From JAOTZA01 sp965224065 (GTDB lineage: Bacteria; Acidobacteriota; Thermoanaerobaculia; Multivoradales; JAHEKO01), in assembly GCA_965224065.1 (NCBI GenBank), contig CBDCYF010000005.1, positions 1,302,001 through 1,366,000 of the forward strand: 64,000 bases of DNA, in the 5' to 3' direction. Shown piece after piece: positions 18,201 through 26,700 of the stretch. The position numbers and the translations under genes are program-made. Each line of letters opens with the position of its first letter. Position 1 is the first letter of the stretch. Below the pieces are notes generated by a model. The model was not told the DNA's origin. It was given only the letters and a program-made list of their open reading frames with translations, and ran no database searches.

Positions 18201-18273
18201 ATCCGGTCTGTTGGGCGATGGCTCCGGACGCCACCATCATGACGAGGGCGAAAACGAGTGCGAGTCTCTTCAT
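15256..18273 (-). CDS. Oar-like TonB-dependent receptor with carboxypeptidase-regulatory domain
   Basis: The 1,005-residue product starts at ATG 18273, with a GGAG about 4 nt upstream. A signal peptide ends near AIAQQ. Residues ~22-110 form a CarboxypepD_reg domain (GSVAGRVTDPDGDALPGVTV, GGYRLRGLPPGNYQL). The plug follows with ITVTSELRIDPESAEL and SGGFTINTVSKSG. The remainder is a large beta barrel rich in aromatic/DxNN-type strands, ending LAVRFEF. The N-terminal domain arrangement and length match the Oar/OmpA-related receptors abundant in Acidobacteriota and Myxococcota. Ligand unknown, possibly an oligosaccharide or peptide. An A/T-richer stretch at 18361-18392 may hold its promoter. The neighbouring amino-sugar operon starts divergently. 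Confidence 0.9.
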   Translation of the reverse strand: MKRLALVFALVMMVASGAIAQQTGSVAGRVTDPDGDALPGVTVEATGDVLPGARITTTGSDGGYRLRGLPPGNYQLAFSLEGLQSETVDVQVLLDRTVRWDVVLRPPDFTEEITVTSELRIDPESAELKAVIAEEVIEALPVGQQYRDVVKLIPGVQYSEDSVRGPSAGGSGQDNVYQFDGVNVNLPLFGTLSSEPSSHDIDQVSTLKGGATAEDFNRSGGFTINTVSKSGTNRYKGLVSYQIQTDGMTGDLDTGSRAEFDEDRDWTVLNIGGPVVQDKLFFYASYYRPTRTRDNASNAYGDVADFEDERDELFGKLTFSPNDNWLFHASHRASDREQTGSGVSTFETASRSEGADVTQDITIVEGSVVLNEKSFLDFKLTDYANENSSRPDTLFDFPITAGVGGTVLDINNLDMQGSFGVPSGAGCGDDAACLAAANALINRYGYLDGGVLSGGGFVGAASTINEQDFFRESYEIGYDRFFADGKHELHFGYQAYEDSEELNRTSNGWGSISFIGGVPSDGPEGTFYEALLQQAGTQGFPAGVIHSSYESQNFEINDTIRLNNWTFNVGVLLSNDELFGQDLRENPNNLSGFEIAIGNRYKMYEIDWADMIQPRLGAVWAYDGSNTLYANYARYHPAASSLPRAASWARNSTGQRLQVFFDADGNQILSQQLGGSSGKFFQEDMNPRATDEYLVGTAKQFGSNWTTRAHVRHRRAYNFWEDTNNNARSRLLAPSNYPQEDYVPELGAFRAEIGGSSYVIAELDFAFSKYYEASFEADYQANDLFFRGSYVWSHYYGSFDQDNSTGFNNDANLFIGSSNIADFAGRQVWNNHYGNLRGDRRHQLKLYGYYDLDWNASVGAFAVYQSGQPWEVLNPDYYRCLDPIATNRDANCRVGGTGSSSPSYRFGSCLDPSSGGPGTGVCPFPREEHAGNRTTDDHYQIDVNYTQNFGLGGDRYEIQLRADVFNLFDNQTGYNIQADERSAGFGQPRSFFRPRRYQLAVRFEF

Positions 18274-18360
18274 GCTCTCCGTCCTTTCCTCGCGGGTCAC
18301 CGCGACGACTCGGCGATCCCCCTGACCGCCATCCCTCCCGCCGCGAGAGCTCCGCGACCC

Positions 18361-18392
18361 AGTATCTGTATACCCGATAAGTATGGCACAAA
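18361..18392 (-). promoter_or_regulatory. Possible promoter region of the Oar-like receptor gene
   Basis: In an otherwise GC-rich spacer this 32-bp stretch is A/T-richer. On the minus strand it contains TTGTGCC, then ATACTTATC and GTATACAGATACT, giving several TATA-like hexamers. No single -35/-10 pair has ideal spacing. It lies about 90-120 bp upstream of the receptor ATG. Confidence 0.3.
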
Positions 18393-18482
18393 ACCCCGGC
18401 CTTCTCCGGGCGCAATCGCGGCCCCCATGCTAACGTGCTCGGCCATTCGAGTCGGGGTGACCAACGTGCCGGTTTTTCCGTC

Positions 18483-19388
18483 ATGAGGCAGCGTTATGTC
18501 GTCGGGCTGGACGCCGGCGGGACCAAGACCGTAGGGCTACTCGCGGACGAAGCGGGCGAGATTCGCGCCAAGGCCACCGGCCCGGGCGCCAATCTGCTGG
18601 TCCACGGCGAGCTGTCGGTCGAAAAGGTCGTCTTCCAGATCATCGAGCACCTCGAGCCGCCGGAGCCGGTGTCGGCGGTCTGTCTCGGGATCGCCGGCGC
18701 CGACCGGCCGGGGCAGAACGAGCTGCTTCTGGCCATGCTGCGCCGGCTGGGTCTTCGTGACGGCGTGCGGGTGGTCCACGACGCCCATATCGCGCTGGTC
18801 GCGGGCGCGCCGCAGGGAGTCGGGATCGTGGTGGTGGCCGGCACGGGCTCGATCGCCTACGGGGTCGACCCCCAAGGGGGCACGGCGCGCTCGGGCGGAT
18901 GGGGCTATCTGCTCGGGGACGAAGGCTCGGCCTACTGGCTCGGACACGCCGCCGTGCGGCTGGGCATCCGCGCCGTCGACGGCAGGGGTCCGGCGACGAC
19001 TCTCTACGACCGCGTGTGCGAGAAGCTGGATCTCGACGGAGCGCCAGGGCTAGTCGAGTGGTTCTACGACCCGGATCTGTCCCGTTACCGGGTCGCCGAG
19101 CTGGCCTCGCTGGTCGAGGACGCGGCAAACGACGGCGACGGCTCCGCCGAAGAGCTCCTGGAGCACGCCGGGCGGCATCTGGCGCTCGCCGCGGGCGCCG
19201 TTGCCCGCCAATTGAGTCTGCCCGAGACGTTTCCCCTGGTCCTGGCGGGCGGGGCCTTCAAGGCCTGCCCCAGCCTGCTGGACCGCGTCGACGATCACCT
19301 CGAGCTCCCCCAGGCGCAGGCGGTCGCGCTCGAAGGCGAGCCCGCGCGGGGAGCCGTGACCCTGGCGCTCGAGCTGCTCAAAGGATGA
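18483..19388 (+). CDS. BadF/BadG-type amino-sugar kinase (N-acetylglucosamine/N-acetylmuramate kinase-like)
   Basis: The 301-residue ASKHA kinase shows the phosphate-1 motif GLDAGGTKTVGLL at residues 6-18, a catalytic-region CLGIAGADRPGQ, VVVAGTGSIAYG, and the BadF-type GGWGYLLGDEGSAYWLG. VLAGGAF completes the adenosine motif. The family includes human NAGK and bacterial MurK, which phosphorylates MurNAc and GlcNAc at C6. MurQ, a MurNAc-6P etherase, is encoded at 40868, so a MurK role is plausible but the substrate is inferred. The chosen ATG 18483 starts just before the first strand; the frame is open 48 nt further upstream. It is the first gene of a five-gene operon joined by 4-nt overlaps. 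Confidence 0.85.
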   Translation: MRQRYVVGLDAGGTKTVGLLADEAGEIRAKATGPGANLLVHGELSVEKVVFQIIEHLEPPEPVSAVCLGIAGADRPGQNELLLAMLRRLGLRDGVRVVHDAHIALVAGAPQGVGIVVVAGTGSIAYGVDPQGGTARSGGWGYLLGDEGSAYWLGHAAVRLGIRAVDGRGPATTLYDRVCEKLDLDGAPGLVEWFYDPDLSRYRVAELASLVEDAANDGDGSAEELLEHAGRHLALAAGAVARQLSLPETFPLVLAGGAFKACPSLLDRVDDHLELPQAQAVALEGEPARGAVTLALELLKG

Positions 19389-20152
19389 GTCCGGGGTTGC
19401 TGATCGTCAACGCCGACGATCTGGGGCGTACCTTGGGGATCAACGACGGGATCTTTGCCGCGCACGCCGGGGGGATCGTCACCAGCGCCACCCTGATGGT
19501 CAACTTCCCCGCCTCCGCGGAGGCGGCGGACCGGCTGGCCGGCTATCCCCGGCTAGGTGTCGGGCTCCACGTCGCCCTGACCGGTGGCTCACCCACCCTC
19601 GACCCAGGCCGGGTTCCCAGCCTGGTCGACGGGTACGGCCGGCTGCCGCGCAAGCCCGACGGCCTCCATGACGCGCGCGCCGCCGAGATCCTCGCCGAGG
19701 TGCGCGCTCAGGTCGAGCGGTTCGGCCGGCTGGTGGGGCGGCTGCCGACCCATCTCGACAGCCATCACCACAGCCATCGGCTCGACCCGGTCTGTGACGC
19801 ACTGGCGGAGGCGGCTCGCGAACACGAGCTGCCGGTCCGCAACGCCGGGCCCCGAGTCCAAAGCCGTCTGCGGGAGGCCGGAGTCGCGACGACCGGTTGT
19901 TTTGTCGAGAGGTTTTTTGGTGACGACGCGCGATTGGAGGTCCTGGTCGAAGAGCTCCGGGCGGCCGGCGGCCGCACGGGATCGACCGAGCTCATGTGCC
20001 ACCCGGGGCGCGTCGATCGAGAGCTTCGCAGCGGCAGCAGCTATGTCGACGAACGGGAGCGGGAGCTCGCCGCCCTCACCCACCCGGACGCTCGTCGTGC
20101 CATCGAGGAAGCCGGTCTGCGGCTGATTCACTTTGGAGAGCTCGGCGGGTGA
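19385..20152 (+). CDS. ChbG/YdjC/HpnK-family deacetylase-like hydrolase
   Basis: The 255-residue product begins with LLIVNADDLGRTLGINDGI, the metal-binding Asp-Asp of the ChbG/YdjC family. It also has GLHVALTGG and the metal-site run THLDSHHHSHRLDPV, as in chitooligosaccharide deacetylase ChbG and hopanoid HpnK. E. coli ChbG removes one acetyl group from chitobiose and chitotriose. In this amino-sugar operon a deacetylation step on a GlcNAc-containing disaccharide is the simplest reading. The ATG overlaps the kinase stop (ATGA at 19385-19388), and its own stop overlaps the symporter start (GTGA). No signal peptide is seen, so it acts in the cytoplasm. Confidence 0.88.
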   Translation: MSPGLLIVNADDLGRTLGINDGIFAAHAGGIVTSATLMVNFPASAEAADRLAGYPRLGVGLHVALTGGSPTLDPGRVPSLVDGYGRLPRKPDGLHDARAAEILAEVRAQVERFGRLVGRLPTHLDSHHHSHRLDPVCDALAEAAREHELPVRNAGPRVQSRLREAGVATTGCFVERFFGDDARLEVLVEELRAAGGRTGSTELMCHPGRVDRELRSGSSYVDERERELAALTHPDARRAIEEAGLRLIHFGELGG

Positions 20153-21609
20153 GCGGCCTCGATCTCGGGATTCTGGTCGCCTACCTGGCCGCCGTCGTGG
20201 CCCTCGGCTCGTGGGTGGGCCGCGGTACCCGGTCGGTGGAGGACTACGTCGTGGCCGGGCGGGATCTCCCCTGGTGGCTGATCTTCTTCTCGATCATCGC
20301 CACCGAGACCAGCACCGTGACCTTTCTGAGCATCCCGGGCTTCGCTTACGGGCGCGACATGACTTGGCTGCAGATCCCGCTGGGATTTTTGATCGGACGG
20401 TTCGCGGTGGTGTTTCTCCTGCTGCCGCAGTATTTCTCCGGATCTTTTTACACCGCCTATGAAGTCCTCGAGCGGCGATTCGGCGGCGCCACCAAGAAGA
20501 CCGCCTCGGCGCTTTTTATCCTCACCCGCACGCTAGCCGACGGGCTGAGGCTCTTTCTCACCGCCATCGTCCTGCAAGAGATGACCGGCATCCCGATGCA
20601 CTGGGCGGTCGCGGCCATCGGCGTGGCCACGATCGTCTACACTTTTGTCGGCGGTATGCGGGCGGTGCTGTGGACCGACATGGTCCAGCTCTTGATCTAT
20701 GTCGGCGGCGCTCTGCTGGCGCTCAAGATCCTCATCGCGCGGCTTCCGGGAGGCTGGAGCGAGCTGATCGACACCGGCGGCGGAGCCGGCAAGCTGCGCG
20801 TCTTCGACCTGTCGTTCGACCTCACCGAGCCGTACGCGTTGTGGGCGGCGCTGATCGGCGGCGCCGTCTTTACCCTCGGCTCGCACGGCGTCGACCAGAT
20901 GATGGTGCAGCGCTATCTGTGCGCCCGCGACCTCGGCGACGCCCGCAAGGCGCTGGGGCTTTCCGGCTTTGCCATCGTCGCCCAGTTCGCGCTCTTTCTG
21001 CTGATCGGCGTCGGTCTGTTCGCCTTCTACCAGGCCTTTCCACCCGAGGCCGCCTTCGAGCGCACCGACCGCGTGTTTGCGCGCTTTATCCTGGACGAGA
21101 TTCCGGTGGGTGTTCTGGGAGTACTGTTAGGAGCGATCTTCGCCGCGGCGATGTCGACCCTGTCGAGCTCTCTCAACTCCTGCGCCACGGCGGCGTCCAA
21201 TGACCTGATCTTCGCCGCCAAGGACGGCGACGCGATCCCTTCCGACCCGGCGAAACGCCTGCGAACCACCCGGGTGCTGACCGTTGTCTTCGGCCTGCTG
21301 CAGATCGGCGTCGGGATCGGCGGCCAGTGGGTCACCGCCGCGGTGGTCTCGAGTGTGCTCGGGATCGCCGGCTTTACGACCGGCATCGTCCTGGGTGTCT
21401 TCTTGCTCGGGATGTACGCGCCCGAGGTCGGCCAGCGGGCGGCGCTCGCCGGGTTGATCTTGGGCCTCGCAACGGTGACGGTGGTCTTTTTCGCCACCCC
21501 GCTCGCCTGGCCCTGGTTTGCCGTGGTGGGCTCGCTTTCGACTTATGCCTCCGGGCGCCTGGCGGCCCGGATCTGGCCCCGGCAGGGGGAAGGCGCCGGC
21601 GCCCCATGA
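20149..21609 (+). CDS. Sodium:solute symporter (SSS family), probable amino-sugar or muropeptide-sugar importer
   Basis: The 486-residue integral membrane protein has about 13 hydrophobic helices. It carries SSS-family landmarks: VVAGRDLPWWLIFFSIIATETS near the first helices, and DQMMVQRYLCARDLGDARKAL. The conserved AAAMSTLSSSLNSCATAASNDL region corresponds to the sodium-site helix. The start is GTG 20149, overlapping the deacetylase stop by GTGA. Substrate is inferred from neighbours (kinase, deacetylase, NagX-like protein) to be GlcNAc, MurNAc or a small oligosaccharide of them. Sialic-acid and sugar transporters belong to the same family. Confidence 0.9.
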   Translation: MSGLDLGILVAYLAAVVALGSWVGRGTRSVEDYVVAGRDLPWWLIFFSIIATETSTVTFLSIPGFAYGRDMTWLQIPLGFLIGRFAVVFLLLPQYFSGSFYTAYEVLERRFGGATKKTASALFILTRTLADGLRLFLTAIVLQEMTGIPMHWAVAAIGVATIVYTFVGGMRAVLWTDMVQLLIYVGGALLALKILIARLPGGWSELIDTGGGAGKLRVFDLSFDLTEPYALWAALIGGAVFTLGSHGVDQMMVQRYLCARDLGDARKALGLSGFAIVAQFALFLLIGVGLFAFYQAFPPEAAFERTDRVFARFILDEIPVGVLGVLLGAIFAAAMSTLSSSLNSCATAASNDLIFAAKDGDAIPSDPAKRLRTTRVLTVVFGLLQIGVGIGGQWVTAAVVSSVLGIAGFTTGIVLGVFLLGMYAPEVGQRAALAGLILGLATVTVVFFATPLAWPWFAVVGSLSTYASGRLAARIWPRQGEGAGAP

Positions 21610-22742
21610 GCGGTCCTCCGGCCGGCCGCCTGGCATCCGTCGACGTATTCCGCGGCGTGACCATCGTCGCCATGATCCTGGTCAACAACCCCGGAAGCTG
21701 GAAGAGCGTCTACGCGCCGCTGCGCCACGCCGAATGGCACGGCTGGACGCCCACCGACCTGATCTTTCCTTTCTTTCTCTTTATCGTGGGGGTGTCGATC
21801 GTTCTGGCGCTGGGCCGGCGGGTCTCCGCCGGAGGCGAGCGGCAGCCGATCGTGGCCAAGATCGTTCGGCGCTCGGCCGTGCTCTTCGGGCTGGGGCTGG
21901 TTCTGTCCGGCTTCCCCTTCGGTCTCTTCGGACCGCGTACCTTCGAGCGCTTGCTCGAGACCTGGAGGATTCCGGGGGTGCTGCAGCGGATCTCGGTGTG
22001 CTACCTGGTGGTGTCCCTGTTGTTTCTGAGCGGCCGGAAGCGGACCCTGAAGATCGTCGCGGTGAGCCTGCTGGTGGGTTACTGGGCGCTCCTCACGCTC
22101 ACGCCCGTGCCCGGATTGGGCGCGCCCGACATCGATACCCCGGACCGCCACCTCGCCGGCTGGCTCGACCGCGCGGTTCTGGGCGGCCATGTGTGGTCGG
22201 TCTCCAAGGTCTACGACCCCGAAGGGATCCTCAGCACCCTGCCGGCGATCGCGACCACGCTCCTTGGGGTCTTTGCCGGGCTTCTCCTGGTCTCGGATCG
22301 GGAGCCGGGAGAAAAGGCCCTCGGCCTTTTTGTGCGTGGGTCGCTCCTGACCGTTACCGGGTCGGTATGGGGTTGGTTTTTTCCCATCAACAAGCCGCTG
22401 TGGACCAGCTCGTACGCGGTGATGACGGCCGGGATGGCGTTTTGCGCCCTGGCGCTCTGCTACTGGTTTTTCGATCTCAAAGACCACGCGCGCGTGGCCC
22501 GGCCCTTCACGATCTACGGCGTCAACGCCATCACGGTCTTTGTGGGAAGCGGCGTGCTGGCCAAGACCCTGATCTATCTAAAGCCCGGCGGCACCTCGCT
22601 CCACTCGCTGATCCATCAGCACCTCTTTGCGTCCTGGCTGCCGCCCTACCCCGCCTCCCTGGCCTTCGCCCTCGCCTGGATCCTCGGCTGGTTCGCCGTC
22701 CTGTGGTGGATGGACCGGCTCGGAATTCAGCTCAAGGTGTGA
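21606..22742 (+). CDS. NagX-like membrane acyltransferase (DUF5009 / heparan-alpha-glucosaminide N-acetyltransferase family)
   Basis: The 378-residue membrane protein begins with RLASVDVFRGVTIVAMILVNNPG. PTDLIFPFFLFIVGVSIVLAL follows, the family hallmark shared with human HGSNAT and bacterial NagX. About ten transmembrane helices follow. HGSNAT acetylates terminal glucosamine across the lysosomal membrane. Bacterial NagX genes sit in GlcNAc utilisation clusters, where the exact role is uncertain. Here the gene is translationally coupled (ATGA) to an SSS transporter and followed by an HD phosphohydrolase (GTGA). This supports an amino-sugar function, perhaps re-acetylation of glucosamine. Confidence 0.87.
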   Translation: MSGPPAGRLASVDVFRGVTIVAMILVNNPGSWKSVYAPLRHAEWHGWTPTDLIFPFFLFIVGVSIVLALGRRVSAGGERQPIVAKIVRRSAVLFGLGLVLSGFPFGLFGPRTFERLLETWRIPGVLQRISVCYLVVSLLFLSGRKRTLKIVAVSLLVGYWALLTLTPVPGLGAPDIDTPDRHLAGWLDRAVLGGHVWSVSKVYDPEGILSTLPAIATTLLGVFAGLLLVSDREPGEKALGLFVRGSLLTVTGSVWGWFFPINKPLWTSSYAVMTAGMAFCALALCYWFFDLKDHARVARPFTIYGVNAITVFVGSGVLAKTLIYLKPGGTSLHSLIHQHLFASWLPPYPASLAFALAWILGWFAVLWWMDRLGIQLKV

Positions 22743-23740
22743 ACAGGTTGAAGTACGTGGACGCAATCCACGGCACCGTGGAAATCACCGATCCGGTCGC
22801 GCTCGCGATCCTCGCCACACCGGCGTTTCAGAGACTCCAGGGTGTGGATCAAGCCGGCTACTTCGAGCCCTATTTCCCGGGGAGCCGCCACACACGTTAC
22901 GAGCACTCAATCGGCGACTACCTTCTGTTGAGAAGGTTCGGCGCCTCCCGCGAGGAGCAGATCGCGGGCCTTCTGCACGATCTCTCTCACTCCGCCTTCT
23001 CCCACGGCATCGACTACGTGCTCGAGGAAGGATCCGAAACAGAGCACAGCCATCAGGACAGCGTCTTTACGGATTTTGTGGGCAAAACGGACATCCCGGC
23101 GATTCTCCAAAGCCACGGCCTGGACGCGGCGTATGTCCTCGATGAGCACAACTTCCCGCTGCAAGAAAAAGATCTGCCGGATCTGTGCGCGGATCGCATC
23201 GACTACTGTCTGCGGACCCTCGTGGCCCACCAGGTGGGTACGCGAAAAGACGCCGAGAAAATCCTCTCGCGCCTCAAGGTTCGAGAGAACGAGTGGGTCT
23301 TTGACGACCATCCGTCCAGCGAGCGATTCGCGCGCCTGTTCCAGGAGCTCAACGCAAAGTTCTGGTCGGGGCTCGAATCCGCCGTCATGTTCCGGCGGAT
23401 CGGCGACTACCTCCGGCACGCTCTCGAGCGGAGCTACATCGGGAAAGAAGACCTGTGGAGTACCGACCGAGAGGTGCTGGCCAAAGTCAATCGCCACCTG
23501 GGCGACGATCCCGTACTCGAGCGCTACTGGAGAAACTTGAACGACTCGGGCGGTTACACAAATGACCCCGAAAACTACGACGCCATCGTCTACTGCAAGT
23601 CTCGTGTCGTCGACCCGCTGTGTGTCCACGGGGGCGCCATCCGACGCCTCTCCGAGCTAACCCCGGCGTGGAAAAACACGGTAAAAACGGAAAGCCGGCC
23701 GAAGACGTACTTTCTGCGCTGGACGACCGGCAACTCGTAA
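22739..23740 (+). CDS. HD-domain phosphohydrolase (COG1078/SAMHD1-like)
   Basis: The 333-residue protein starts at GTG 22739, overlapping the NagX-like stop by GTGA. A TTG at 22748 (LKYVDAIHG) is an alternative. HD metal ligands are visible: TRYEHSIGDYLL (His), GLLHDLSHSAFSH (His-Asp) and DLCADRIDYCLR (downstream Asp). FQRLQGVDQ and FPGSRHTRYEHS are typical of the COG1078 group, which includes dNTP triphosphohydrolases. The true substrate is unknown. Its presence as the last gene of an amino-sugar operon is unexpected. The stop codon TAA is part of a repeat element that also supplies the stop of the convergent gene. Confidence 0.85.
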   Translation: MNRLKYVDAIHGTVEITDPVALAILATPAFQRLQGVDQAGYFEPYFPGSRHTRYEHSIGDYLLLRRFGASREEQIAGLLHDLSHSAFSHGIDYVLEEGSETEHSHQDSVFTDFVGKTDIPAILQSHGLDAAYVLDEHNFPLQEKDLPDLCADRIDYCLRTLVAHQVGTRKDAEKILSRLKVRENEWVFDDHPSSERFARLFQELNAKFWSGLESAVMFRRIGDYLRHALERSYIGKEDLWSTDREVLAKVNRHLGDDPVLERYWRNLNDSGGYTNDPENYDAIVYCKSRVVDPLCVHGGAIRRLSELTPAWKNTVKTESRPKTYFLRWTTGNS

Positions 23741-23776
23741 TTCGGGGACCGTAATTCGGGGACAGCCCCCGAATTA
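23738..23776. repeat. TAATTCGGGG inverted repeat between convergent genes, providing stop codons on both strands
   Basis: A perfect 10-bp inverted repeat, TAATTCGGGG (23752-23761) and CCCCGAATTA (23767-23776), has a 5-nt loop ACAGC. A direct 12-bp copy, TAATTCGGGGAC, precedes it at 23738-23749. The HD gene stop TAA is the first three bases of the direct copy. The stop of the minus-strand fusion gene is the last three bases of the inverted repeat (23774-23776). It lacks a T-run, so it is not a standard intrinsic terminator. It resembles short REP-like elements. Confidence 0.8.
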
Positions 23777-26700
23777 AGGCCGATAGAGGAGGGCGGGGCG
23801 ACGCTCGGTGCGCCAGCTCTCGTGGTCGGCGCGGTCGGCGTTCAGGATGTCGTCTGCGCTCTTGCCCGACGCCAGGTCGCGGTAGACGCGGTTTGTGCCC
23901 AGGAGCCAGGTAAGGGCCTCGCCGCCTCGGCGCCACTCGAAACCCGGCTGCCGGGCGAGTGCTGTCACCAATTCGAGCCCCAATCGATAGGGCTCCGCCC
24001 GAGCGGGGTCGACCACGCGGACGCGGAATCCCGCGCACTCCCGGTCGAGGTATTTGGGCCGCGGCGCGGCGGCCGACGCCCGGGGGGTGAATCGCGCCGG
24101 TTCGAGTACAAAGCCGGGAGCGTGGACCTCGACCGCCTCGGAATTGAGCCAGGGGGCGCCAAAATACAAAAACGGCTCTTTGGTGCCGCGGCCTTCGTTG
24201 ACGTTGGTCGCCTCGAGTAGAGCCACCCCGGGATACGCGATCGCCGCCTCGGCGCTGCGCAGGTTGGGCGAAGGCGAGACCCACGGACGACCCGTATCCG
24301 CCCAGGTCATGCCGCGCTCCCACCCCCCCATGGGTACGACGGTGAGCCGCGCCGGCTTGTCCAGCCGGGCGTTGACGTACCGCGCCATCTCACCCAGGGT
24401 CAGACCGTGCATCAGTGGGCCCGGAGCGAGATTGACAAAGCTCTCGGGCACTTCGCTCCGCGGGCCGCTCACCGGTCCTTCGACCCGTTCTCCCCCCAGC
24501 GGATTGGGGCGATCGAGGACCACAAACTCCAGCTCGTTCTCCGCCGCGGCCTGGAGCGCCAGGATCAAGGTGCTCACATAGGTGTAGAAACGCACGCCGG
24601 CCCCCTGCAAGTCGAAGACCAGCGCGTCGAGCCCCTCGAGATCTTCCGCGGCCGGCGCTCGCTTGCCCCCGTAGAGGCTCACGACCGGAAGACCGCTCTT
24701 CGGATCCACGCCGTCCTCGACGTGCTCGCCGGCGGCGGCGCGCCCGCGCAGACCGTGCTCAGGCGCAAAGAGACGCGCGACCTCCAACCCGGTCTCGGAA
24801 ACCACATCGATGGCGTGCCGGCCGTCGGCAGCCAGCGAGGCCGCGTGGACGATGAGCCCCAAGCGACGGTCTCGCAGAACCGACGCCTCTTCCGAGTCGA
24901 GGCGGTCGAGGCCCACCCGGACCGATATCGCGGGCTCGGGTCTCGTTTCGGTGGCCGTCGGCTCGGCCAGCGCCCGCACCACCGCGTCGGCCACCGCGGG
25001 CCGCACCCGCCGGATCATCTTGTTCTCCCTCGTCGGGTGCACGCGGTTGGTGAGCAGGATGACAAACAGGTCGCGCTGCGGATCCAACCAGATCGACGTG
25101 CCGGTGAACCCGGTATGACCAAACGAGTCGGCCGAGAACAGCGTTCCCGCCGACGAGCCCTCGGCCGATTTGGTGTCCCAGCCCAGCGCGCGGGTCGAGT
25201 CGGGCACGATGCCGGCGCGGCGCGTAAACGACTCAACGGTCGGCCGCGACACGATCCGCCGGTGCTCGAGCACCCCGCCGTTCTGGATCATTCGCGCAAA
25301 CCGGGCCAGATCCCCCGCGTTCGAAAACAGCCCGGCGTGCGGCGCCACGCCCCCCAGGGCAAAGGCGTTCTCATCGTGCACCTCGCCACGCACCATCCGG
25401 CCACGCCAGGCGTCGTGCTCGGTCGGCGCCACGCGGGCGAGGATCCCGGCGCCGGGGCGAAACAGCGTGTCAGCCATGCCCAACGGCTCGAAGACCCGCT
25501 CGTGGACAAACGCGTCGAGGGGCCGGCCGGATGCGCGCTCCAAGATCTCGCCCATCAGGATCAAGCCCAGGTCGCTGTACTTGGTCTCGGTGCCCGGCTC
25601 ATACACCAGATCCATCGCCTGGATCCGCTCGACATAGGCCGGCTGGCCGCGCAGCTCCTCATAGAGCGGCGCCCACCAGTCCACCCCCGACGAGTGGGTC
25701 AATAAGTGCCGGATGGTCACTTTCTCTTTGCCCGGCCCGGTGAAGCGCGGCAGAAAATCCCGGACCGGCGCGTCGAGATCGAGCCGGCCCTCGTCGACGA
25801 GGATCATCGCCATGGTGGTGGTGGCGATGACCTTGGTCAGGCTGGCGAGATCGTAGATCGTGTCCGCCGCAGTCGGAGGCGCGTTGTCGTCGTAGGAAAG
25901 CCGGCCAAAGGAGCGTGGCCCCACGAGCTTGCCGCGATGCCCCACGGCCAGCACCGCGCCCGGAAAGGCCCGCTGCTCCACAAAGCCCTCCACCACGCGC
26001 TCGACCTCGCGCCAGCGCTCCGGATCGAATCCCGCACCGGCCGGGCTCACGGCCTCCAGCGTCATGGCCCGCGGCTCGAGCTCGAGCCCGTGGCCGGCGG
26101 CATAGGTGTCGACACCCGAGCCCGTGGCCGGGAAGCTCACCGGAAGCCGCCCGCCGATCGGCTTCTCCCCCAGCAGTGCCGACACCAGAGCCCGCTGGCT
26201 CGACACCGCGGCGCCATAAGCACACAGGGAGACCGGGACCTCCGGGATCTCCGAGACCAGATAGGGGCTGCCAAAGGATGCCAGGACCACCGGCACACCG
26301 GTCCGCGCCAGCCGGCGCAGAAGCCGTCCTTGACTGGGCGCCAGTGTCGGGTCCTCGGGAGACGGCGGAACTGGAACAAAGGCCGATACCAGCACGTGCG
26401 AGAACCCGGTCGCCGAGGCGAGAATCTCGGCCTCGGTCTCGCCCGCCACTTCGCGTCCGAGGCGCCGGGTCACCGTTTCGATCCACCTCCCGCGGAGCTC
26501 TCGCGAGACCACGCTCCCCGGATAGGGCCGGCGAGGATCCGCCCCGATGACGATGTGCAGGACGCGCAGCGGCTCCTCGGCGCGCAACGGAAGCACGTCT
26601 CCGACGTTTCGCAACAGCGTGGTCGACGCCGAAGCCGCGTCGAGCGCCCTTTGCACGTCCTCGGGCCGCGCCACCTTGCGATTCAGGTCCGCCCGACCCG

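Noticed and set aside
16366..18486. 706-codon plus-strand open frame
   Set aside because: It lies antisense to the Oar-like TonB receptor, has no recognisable domain and arises from the GC-rich third-position bias of the real gene.
23752..23776. Intrinsic terminator
   Set aside because: The stem is strong, but no T-run follows on either strand, so it is listed as a repeat instead.
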